A stretch of DNA of 6,374 nt from an uncultured Blautia sp. GTDB lineage: Bacteria > Bacillota > Clostridia > Lachnospirales > Lachnospiraceae. Under the pieces are notes generated by a model. The model did no database searches, was not told where the DNA came from, and saw nothing but the letters and a program-made list of their open reading frames with translations. The DNA is taken from contig CAKRRX010000144.1 of NCBI GenBank assembly GCA_934394595.1, positions 1-6,374 on the forward strand, in the 5' to 3' direction. A program made the position numbers and the translations under genes. Positions within the stretch are counted from its first letter, which is position 1. The number at the start of each line of letters is the position of its first letter. This document shows positions 1 to 4,903 of this stretch, piece by piece.

Positions 1-58
1 TCTTACGTAATTGAAATTTGCCACTCGCGTAAACGAAGACCTGCAATCATGCTATTTT

Positions 59-1534
59 TCAGATCAATTCCTCTACAATTTCCTTCAATGTACTTACTTC
101 TCCCACATTTCCAGGGAAAATAATGTACGGCATACCAGGAAACTTACTCTCTTCTCCTGTCATCCATACCGGGATACCCTTCTTCACTTGCCCCATAACC
201 CGGGCTTTCTTTACGCGAAGAGCTTTGGTTCCTACGTCAGATGAAGTGATTCCGCCTTTTGCAATGATAAATTTCGGCTTCACAGAAAGCTTTCCGATAA
301 TACTGGTCACTGCGTTGGAAATCTTTACAGAAATCTGCAGTTTCTCTTCCGGAGTCATATTCTCCGGCGCAAGAAGCTGTCTGCTTGTATAAATTACAAC
401 GGTTCTTCCAGACAGGCTTTTCTCCTCTGCTGCCTTCACCGTTCTCTCTACTTCTTTCTCCAGACCATTTTCTTCAAATACGGCATTTACCTGAAATTCC
501 ATAAAATCAGCCTGTCCGTCCAGTTTCTTCAGACAGTTCAGCTGATCTGTGGTTTTCTTTACATGGGAACCGATCAGTACGATTCCGCCGTTCTTTGTAT
601 CGCCTTCCAGCTGTGCTCTTCCAAGAAGTGGCTGATCTGAAATGCGTCCCATCACTTTGGTAAAAGCAGCGGCAGTTCTTGCCATGTAATGCTTTCCATC
701 TTTCATTGCAAGTACAAGTGCGGCACAAAAAACTTTCAAATCTGCATAAGATACTGCATTGACGATAATTTTCGCCATATTCTGTGCGGACATCAGTTTC
801 TCCTTGATTTCCTGCACATTCAGGGCATTGAGTTCTTCCAGGGAAATGGTGATACAGTCCTCTTTATGGTACTTTCCTTCTGTTTTTTCCTCGACGTATT
901 CCGTAAGATCTGAGGATTTGTAGCCGAAGGTTTTGTCCCTGGCAAATTCTGTCATACCGGCTGGAACCAGGTTATCCTGCTCTTTTACATAGTGGATATT
1001 GTCCATTGTGTAGCGGCCGCCTTCTGGAAAAAACGGGCAGATGATCTCACCGTCAACAGCTGTGCTCCCTGCAGAAGCTCCATTGTCTGCTGCCGTTTTC
1101 TCTGGTCCGTCTGTATTCCCGTCAGCCAGTCCTTCCGCCAGAAGCTGTGTTTCCAGCGGATAATGACCTCTTAAAGTGGAATCTCCACGGGAAATGATCA
1201 TAAAATCCTGTCCCAGTTTCCCAGCCACCTTCGCCACTCTTGCAGCAATTTCCAGGTGAGCCTTTGTGGTCTCTTCCACAGAAAAGCTGCGGGAATTGGT
1301 GAGGATAAAAAACATGGATTCTTTTTCCTCAAAGCCCTTGCGAATGGATTCTTCCTCCCAGTCTGTATAAACAGACACATCATGAACGGTCTGCACACCA
1401 GTAGGATCATCATCCAGCACTACTAATTTTTTATGAAAACCTTCCATTGCCTGGGAAAGAAGGGCTTCTGCTTTGTCAGCATCTGTTTTGCTTCTCTCCT
1501 CGACGGTATGGAAAGGAATTACTTTGCATTCCAT
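59..1534 (-). CDS. Four-carbon acid sugar kinase family protein (DUF1537; OtnK/DtnK-like)
   Basis: Cytosolic kinase expected to phosphorylate a C4 (or similar) sugar acid with ATP. Characterised relatives act on 3-oxo-tetronate, D-threonate, D-erythronate or 3-oxo-isoapionate, feeding products towards triose phosphates. From the ATG at 1534 it is 491 residues. Seen: the N-terminal substrate-domain motif DDDPTGVQTVHDV (41-53), ISRGDSTLRGHYPLE (114-128), EGGRYTMDNIHYV (171-183) and KTFGYKSSDL (201-210). The C-terminal nucleotide domain has GSHVKKTTDQL (322-332), AKGGITSSDVGT (426-436) and FPGNVGE near the end. A low-complexity stretch rich in Gly, Ala, Asp and Thr (about 139-161) interrupts the N-terminal domain. 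The frame stays open upstream: a GTG at 1585 sits 7 bases after a strong AAAGGAGG, giving 17 extra residues. I prefer 1534 because the protein then begins as relatives do, but 1585 is a real alternative. Last gene of the apparent racemase-hydrolase-kinase unit. Family is certain; substrate unknown, since no partner dehydrogenase, isomerase or decarboxylase is visible. Confidence 0.9.
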   Translation of the reverse strand: MECKVIPFHTVEERSKTDADKAEALLSQAMEGFHKKLVVLDDDPTGVQTVHDVSVYTDWEEESIRKGFEEKESMFFILTNSRSFSVEETTKAHLEIAARVAKVAGKLGQDFMIISRGDSTLRGHYPLETQLLAEGLADGNTDGPEKTAADNGASAGSTAVDGEIICPFFPEGGRYTMDNIHYVKEQDNLVPAGMTEFARDKTFGYKSSDLTEYVEEKTEGKYHKEDCITISLEELNALNVQEIKEKLMSAQNMAKIIVNAVSYADLKVFCAALVLAMKDGKHYMARTAAAFTKVMGRISDQPLLGRAQLEGDTKNGGIVLIGSHVKKTTDQLNCLKKLDGQADFMEFQVNAVFEENGLEKEVERTVKAAEEKSLSGRTVVIYTSRQLLAPENMTPEEKLQISVKISNAVTSIIGKLSVKPKFIIAKGGITSSDVGTKALRVKKARVMGQVKKGIPVWMTGEESKFPGMPYIIFPGNVGEVSTLKEIVEELI

Positions 1535-1576
1535 AATCTCTATAACTCTCCATTCTGTTGCGTTGTCGTCAGTCGC

Positions 1577-1592
1577 CGTAGCCACCGCTACG
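1577..1592 (-). promoter_or_regulatory. Small hairpin overlapping the alternative kinase start
   Basis: Perfect 6-base inverted repeat CGTAGC / GCTACG with a 4-base GGTG loop (minus strand). It begins directly after the AAAGGAGG and contains the candidate GTG start in its loop region. In the mRNA it could hold the start codon in a stem-loop. The structure is seen in the sequence; a regulatory role is inference. Confidence 0.35.
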
Positions 1593-1600
1593 CCTCCTTT
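1593..1600 (-). promoter_or_regulatory. Strong Shine-Dalgarno (AAAGGAGG) ahead of an alternative GTG start
   Basis: On the minus strand AAAGGAGG lies 7 bases before a GTG (1585-1583) that is in frame with the sugar-acid kinase. The ATG at 1534 has only a weaker GGAG about 13 bases upstream. This site therefore decides the start question and favours a 508-residue product, unless it belongs to an unrelated element. The adjacent hairpin at 1577-1592 overlaps the GTG and could limit its use. Confidence 0.45.
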
Positions 1601-1723
1601 CTCCGTCTTGCATATGAAGAAATCATCCTGCGCCAATATAGCAGAAACTTAATTTTCGATGTACTAGATTTTGCACGGCAGGATTTTTTACATTCATATC
1701 CCAGGTTGTGATAACTCAATTTA

Positions 1724-3685
1724 TTATACGGTATATGCGACAGGGAACCAGATCCTCATTTCTCCATAATCACGGTTATCCCATGCATAATACGGAATCA
1801 GACGTACATGCTTTCTGCTCATGCCATGATATTTCAACGGCTGATAAAGCGCATTTCTGTCAAATTCAGAGCGGTCAATGGTATATTCCTCAGTTTCAAG
1901 CGCCATCATTCTTCTTCCCTGAATTTCAAATTCCACAGGAGTAAACTCTGCATTCAGATCCAGGTAAACATCATCCAGATCTGCCGCGTGGGTATCCACA
2001 CTCTCGCAGCAGTATACCAATGGTCCCCGCTCGATTGCAGCCTGCCCCACAGTTTCTTCCACCATATTGTTTGCAACAGTATAGCGAACCTTCATATCCA
2101 GACTCAACTGCACATCCATATTCTGAGGATCTTCCACCAGAATATCAAGGTAAGTTCCAGCATCCTCTTTCGTCAGTTCGCGGTCTGCACCAGTGCCCTT
2201 AATGGAACCGCCTGCTGACCATCCCGGAACGCGCAGTCTTAAATGGACCGGGGCATTTACTTTCACATCTTTTGCTGTGAAGCAGATCGTTCCGTCAAAT
2301 GGATAATCGGTAGACTGCACAAGTGTAAATTCCCCACCATTTTCCAGCTTCACCTGCGCCTCACTTGCACCGTACATACCAGTCCATACGCTGTTATCAG
2401 ATGTAAGATATGCATACTCACTGGACTGTGCAATGGTTCTTGCCAGGTTTGGCGGACAACAGTAGCTGAGAATATATTCACTTCTGGTAAGCGGCCAGAT
2501 CAGCTTATAGTCAAGCTTTTTGGCACGTCTTAACATGTTTTCATAGAAAAATCTTTTTCCGTCCAGGCTCAGTGCAGCCAGGTTGGTATTCAGCATCATT
2601 CGTTCCAGAATATCAAAGTACTCTGCCTTTGGCTCCAGCTGGAACATGCGGTACGCCCAGAAAACGCCTCCCAGAGATGCACAGGTCTCATTATATGCCG
2701 TGATATTCGGAAGCTGATATTCATAACCATAAGCCTGATGCACAAGCTGATGGTCAAAAAAGTATCCATAGGGGGAGGCACCGTTATACAATGCTCCACA
2801 TCCGCCTGTGATATAAAGCTTTTTATCCACAAGACTTCTCCATACCTTGTGGAGAACCTCCATATAATCCGGATCTTCCTCTTCCAGGCAAAGGTCAGCC
2901 ACACCTGCATAGAGATAGTTTGCACGTACAGCATGTCCCAGAATCTTTTCATGCTGTTTCAGCGGAATCTTATCCTGGTTATCATCCATACCATTTTTTA
3001 CACTGTCACGAAGAGCGATTGCCTGCTTTGCAAGCTTCAGATAGCGCGCATCACCGGTGGTGCGATACATCTCCACAAGCCCCATATAATGAGAGGGGCA
3101 GACTGCAGTCTGTACCTCGCCGGTACGCTCTGCCTCTTCGTAAAGATGCTCCAGATAATCTGCAGTTCTGGCCGCAATTGCAAGGAAATTATCCTTTCCT
3201 GTAATCCTCTTGTGCACACACGCTGCAGTAAACATGTGGCCGAAGTTATACACTTCGAAATCATTAATATCCCCCATTCGGGAAACGCCATTTCCGCTTC
3301 TTTCCCCGATGATCTGCTTGGTGGAAAGATAACCGTCCGGCTGCTGTGCTCTGCCGATCAGGTCTATATAATTCTCAATTTCTTCCTTCAGCAGCTGATT
3401 ATCTGTCTGGTAAGCAGTATAGATGGCAGACTCCATCCATTTATAGAAATCTCCGTCTCCAAAAACGGTTCCGTCAAAATCTCCCTCTGCATCGCCGGCA
3501 CAAATTTTAAAATTCTCTACTACATGGCTGATATCCTTGCTGTCGAACATGTGCTTCAGCTGGGGTACGGTACTGTTCGCGCAGGTGTCAAAGCGTTCCT
3601 TCCAAAGGCCGCCGGTCCACTTTACTTTCATTCCATCCAGGGCATGAACCTTCGCGTATGGGGATCTGGTTGTATCTGTCAGCAT
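1724..3685 (-). CDS. DUF1680 / GH127-like glycoside hydrolase (beta-L-arabinofuranosidase family)
   Basis: 653 residues, the usual length for DUF1680 proteins (an (alpha/alpha)6 barrel followed by beta domains). GH127 enzymes such as HypBA1 of Bifidobacterium longum remove beta-L-arabinofuranose, using a zinc-bound cysteine as nucleophile. Seen: NETC with E333 and C335, and YCCPPN with C409 and C410, matching the HypBA1 zinc and nucleophile set Glu338, Cys340, Cys417, Cys418. The HypBA1 acid/base Glu322 lies 16 residues before Glu338; here that position is Q317 in HQAYG, with no length change to the NETC motif. There is no signal peptide or membrane segment, so it should work in the cytoplasm on imported oligosaccharide or glycoside. 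The start at 3685 is supported by AGAAGGAG at 3700-3693, 7 bases upstream; the gene ends in two TAA codons in tandem. It lies 110 bases after the racemase-family gene and before the acid-sugar kinase, so it is probably co-transcribed. The Glu to Gln change makes L-arabinofuranosidase activity uncertain; a related subfamily with another substrate is plausible. Confidence 0.88.
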   Translation of the reverse strand: MLTDTTRSPYAKVHALDGMKVKWTGGLWKERFDTCANSTVPQLKHMFDSKDISHVVENFKICAGDAEGDFDGTVFGDGDFYKWMESAIYTAYQTDNQLLKEEIENYIDLIGRAQQPDGYLSTKQIIGERSGNGVSRMGDINDFEVYNFGHMFTAACVHKRITGKDNFLAIAARTADYLEHLYEEAERTGEVQTAVCPSHYMGLVEMYRTTGDARYLKLAKQAIALRDSVKNGMDDNQDKIPLKQHEKILGHAVRANYLYAGVADLCLEEEDPDYMEVLHKVWRSLVDKKLYITGGCGALYNGASPYGYFFDHQLVHQAYGYEYQLPNITAYNETCASLGGVFWAYRMFQLEPKAEYFDILERMMLNTNLAALSLDGKRFFYENMLRRAKKLDYKLIWPLTRSEYILSYCCPPNLARTIAQSSEYAYLTSDNSVWTGMYGASEAQVKLENGGEFTLVQSTDYPFDGTICFTAKDVKVNAPVHLRLRVPGWSAGGSIKGTGADRELTKEDAGTYLDILVEDPQNMDVQLSLDMKVRYTVANNMVEETVGQAAIERGPLVYCCESVDTHAADLDDVYLDLNAEFTPVEFEIQGRRMMALETEEYTIDRSEFDRNALYQPLKYHGMSRKHVRLIPYYAWDNRDYGEMRIWFPVAYTV

Positions 3686-3727
3686 GATTATTCTCCTTCT
3701 GTAATTTCATATTCTGATTAAACGGAC

Positions 3728-3747
3728 ATGTCGCCTATCAGCGACAT
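3728..3747 (-). promoter_or_regulatory. Intergenic hairpin between racemase-family gene and hydrolase
   Basis: Perfect 7-base inverted repeat ATGTCGC / GCGACAT around a 6-base loop, in the 110-base gap between the two genes. It has no T-run on the transcribed side, so it is not a classic intrinsic terminator. It may be an mRNA processing or stabilising stem that tunes relative expression, or a protein-binding dyad. I saw no convincing promoter in this gap. Confidence 0.45.
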
Positions 3748-3795
3748 CACCATATAGAAAAGTCAGCTGCTCCGCGATATTCCATATATTATTCT

Positions 3796-4461
3796 TTATA
3801 AGCCTTTCGCTTTCAGTGCTGCAGCAAGTGCCTGTGCTCCAAAGCGCGGGCTGGAAAGTACCGGTTTGCCGGTCTTCTCGTGGATTGCGTCCTCTGCATA
3901 GGCCATAGAGCCCTGTGCCAGAAGAATTACATCTACCTGATCTGCGATCTCAGCCGCTTTTCCGCAAAGAAGTGCCTTAAATTTATTCTGGTCTGCACCA
4001 AAAGCATCTACCAGACCATCCACCAGCTCTACATGACGATTCATCTCTCTTGCCACACGGGAAACTGTATTCTTAGTTGGTTCCAGAGTGGTAGGCAATG
4101 TAGCCAGAACGCCCACTCTCTTGCCAAGACGTGCTGCCTCACGGCACATCTCCTCGTCAATACGAACAATTGGAATACCGGTATAACGGCCAATGTCCTG
4201 AGCCGCATCTGCAACCTCGCCAACAGAAGAGCAGCAGTTCAAAACCGCATCTGCGCCGTCAGAAACAGCCTGCATATACATTCCTACAAGACGGGCTGCT
4301 GCGCCTGCTGTTACATATCCATGCTCTCTTACTTCTGCCAGAATAGACGGATCCTGATAATTCAGGATTTCCGGTGCATCTCCAAGATTCTTTCTGATTT
4401 CTTCATTTACACACTCAATCAACTCTGGTGTGGTACTTGTATAAACAATTCCTAATTTCAT
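3796..4461 (-). CDS. Aspartate/glutamate/hydantoin racemase superfamily protein, second catalytic Cys absent
   Basis: 221 residues, typical for the Asp/Glu/hydantoin racemase superfamily (PF01177), two similar alpha/beta halves. The N-terminus KLGIVYTSTTPEL, the first cysteine motif VLNCCSSVGEVAD (C76, C77) and GVLATLPTTLEPT (117-129) place it nearest the hydantoin racemase-like branch. True racemases use two cysteines (about 76 and 181 in hydantoin racemases). Here the second region reads LLAQGSMAYAED (180-191) with no cysteine, so a normal two-base racemisation is doubtful. One-cysteine members of the superfamily include arylmalonate decarboxylase, so an isomerase or decarboxylase role is possible but unproven. 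The start at 4461 has AAGGAG at 4476-4471, 9 bases upstream. It is the first gene after the promoter at 4646-4675 and probably heads the unit with the hydrolase and acid-sugar kinase. Its link to sugar-acid metabolism is inferred from context. Cytosolic; no signal peptide. Confidence 0.85.
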   Translation of the reverse strand: MKLGIVYTSTTPELIECVNEEIRKNLGDAPEILNYQDPSILAEVREHGYVTAGAAARLVGMYMQAVSDGADAVLNCCSSVGEVADAAQDIGRYTGIPIVRIDEEMCREAARLGKRVGVLATLPTTLEPTKNTVSRVAREMNRHVELVDGLVDAFGADQNKFKALLCGKAAEIADQVDVILLAQGSMAYAEDAIHEKTGKPVLSSPRFGAQALAAALKAKGL

Positions 4462-4477
4462 TTCCCTGTTCTCCTTC

Positions 4478-4496
4478 TCTAAACTGATCTAAACTG
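4478..4496 (-). repeat. Tandem 9-base repeat directly upstream of the racemase ribosome binding site
   Basis: CAGTTTAGA occurs twice on the minus strand with a 10-base period (4496-4488 and 4486-4478), ending where the AGAAGGAG begins. One helical turn of spacing would suit a direct-repeat DNA site, but its place in the leader also allows an RNA-level role. It may equally be chance. Confidence 0.35.
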
Positions 4497-4578
4497 TTGC
4501 AAAGCCCCTGGCTTCTGCAGCCCACAGCCTTTACTTTCCTCAAACAAAAGCCTGGCAGTCAGTCTCCAGATCTGCATT

Positions 4579-4590
4579 TTCACTTGTGAA
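4579..4590. promoter_or_regulatory. Dyad TTCAC-TT-GTGAA in the leader, possible operator
   Basis: Perfect 5-base arms around a 2-base centre, about 60 bases downstream of the predicted -10 box. Weaker outer symmetry (GCA at 4574-4576, TGC at 4594-4596) extends it. A two-base centre is too tight for an RNA hairpin, so a dimeric repressor site acting as a roadblock is more likely than a riboswitch stem. No regulator gene is present to match it. Confidence 0.3.
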
Positions 4591-4645
4591 TTCTGCCCTA
4601 CTAAAGTACCAAAACCCACTCCGCCTTTTTATAATCTATACAAAA

Positions 4646-4660
4646 ATTTTACGATTACAG
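4646..4660 (-). promoter_or_regulatory. Possible cre site (CcpA) overlapping the promoter
   Basis: The minus-strand sequence CTGTAATCGTAAAAT matches the cre consensus WTGNAANCGNWNNCW at 8 of 10 defined positions, including the TGNAANCG core. It overlaps the -10 box and part of the spacer, where bound CcpA would block RNA polymerase. Carbon catabolite repression would fit a sugar-utilisation unit. The match is imperfect at one end. Confidence 0.35.
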
Positions 4661-4675
4661 GGCCTCCACCGTCAA
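4646..4675 (-). promoter_or_regulatory. Sigma-A type promoter for the racemase-hydrolase-kinase unit
   Basis: On the minus strand, -35 TTGACG (4675-4670, 5 of 6 to TTGACA) and -10 TAAAAT (4651-4646, 5 of 6 to TATAAT) are separated by 18 bases. Initiation would fall near 4640, giving a leader of about 175-180 bases before the ATG at 4461. It faces the racemase-family gene and follows AT-rich sequence, as expected of a Firmicute promoter. Confidence 0.6.
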
Positions 4676-4685
4676 GTCCAATTTC

Positions 4686-4710
4686 TTTATTTAGTGTCAC
4701 ATTTATTTAG
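4686..4710. repeat. Direct repeat upstream of -35, candidate activator site
   Basis: TTTATTTAG occurs at 4686-4694 and 4702-4710 (CTAAATAAA on the transcribed orientation), 16 bases apart, separated by GTG-centred TGTCACA. The nearer copy ends about 10 bases upstream of the -35 box. Such direct repeats next to -35 are typical of activator sites, for example of AraC-family sugar regulators. The AT-rich copies could instead act as an UP element. Confidence 0.4.
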
Positions 4711-4739
4711 CGCTACCATCTTCCCACTCTTTTCTCCAT

Positions 4740-4847
4740 AAACGGGATTTTGCGAGCATAGCGACAGGCGCATGAACACTGTCTGAACCCCGAAGAGGTA
4801 AGTTTGTTCATGCGCCTGTCAATATGCGACGGAGCAAAATCCCGTTT
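4740..4847 (-). repeat. 108-base multi-tier palindrome (possible dispersed repeat or structured RNA)
   Basis: The outer stem is 14 perfect base pairs: AAACGGGATTTTGC (4740-4753) with its complement at 4834-4847. A middle helix of 5 pairs is GCATA (4756-4760) with TATGC (4823-4827). An inner stem of 15 perfect pairs is GACAGGCGCATGAAC (4763-4777) with 4806-4820. The 28-base apical part can form a small stem on the minus-strand RNA, ACCUC with GGGGU closed by UUC (a C-UUCG-G loop is the alternative). It lies 57 bases after the FGGY kinase stop. A T-run (4845-4849) follows the right arm on the plus strand only, so it resembles a terminator for plus-strand transcripts, yet no plus-strand gene is present. 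It could act as a 3' boundary or stabiliser for the FGGY kinase mRNA, or be a MITE/REP-like repeat. Confidence 0.8.
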
Positions 4848-4850
4848 TTG

Positions 4851-4871
4851 ACGTTGTCCGAAACACAACGT
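4851..4871 (-). repeat. Second hairpin beside the palindrome
   Basis: Perfect 7-base arms ACGTTGT (4851-4857) and ACAACGT (4865-4871) around a 7-base loop, 3 bases from the outer arm of the large palindrome. It is probably part of the same element or the same folded 3' region. Confidence 0.55.
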
Positions 4872-4878
4872 TGCTCCT

Positions 4879-4890
4879 GGGCGTCCGCCC
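4879..4890 (-). repeat. Short GC-rich hairpin after the FGGY kinase stop
   Basis: GGGC-GTCC-GCCC: 4-base arms with a 4-base loop (or 5-base arms with a 2-base centre), 13 bases downstream of the FGGY kinase stop codon on the minus strand. No T-run follows, so it is a weak terminator candidate. It is the first of three consecutive stems after that gene. Confidence 0.35.
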
Positions 4891-4903
4891 TGATTATTCC
4901 CTT

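Larger units (their letters stand above)
4462..4903. other. 442-base intergenic region: leader and promoter plus palindromic block
   Basis: No convincing gene. Positions 4462-4640 are the presumed untranslated leader of the racemase-family gene, with a tandem repeat and a dyad. Positions 4646-4710 hold the promoter, cre-like site and upstream direct repeat. Positions 4740-4890 hold three nested or adjacent inverted repeats. A 32-codon open frame on the minus strand (4577-4479) is noted as a weak leader-peptide candidate. Confidence 0.8.

Noticed and set aside
3..50. 15-codon minus-strand open frame just after the acid-sugar kinase stop
   Set aside because: It is too short, has no ribosome binding site beyond the kinase end, and the window edge prevents judging the context. 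No terminator could be confirmed in these last bases either.
1535..1636. TTG-initiated extension of the acid-sugar kinase to 1636
   Set aside because: The TTG has no suitable ribosome binding site and the added residues have no family match; GTG 1585 or ATG 1534 are better starts.
2738..3721. 327-codon plus-strand open frame opposite the hydrolase
   Set aside because: It is antisense to a well-conserved GH127-like gene and reads as a complement artefact with no domain or ribosome binding site support.
3880..4455. 191-codon plus-strand open frame opposite the racemase-family gene
   Set aside because: It is the antisense shadow of a gene with clear family motifs; composition (Cys/His/Ile-rich) is typical of such shadows.
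4462..4640. Known metabolite riboswitch in the long leader
   Set aside because: I could find no recognisable conserved core of the common riboswitch classes, only short repeats and weak stems.
4740..4849. Simple intrinsic terminator for the FGGY kinase
   Set aside because: On the strand that the kinase is transcribed from, the stem is followed by GTTTATGG, not a T-run; the T-run is on the opposite strand, so a plain terminator reading is incomplete.
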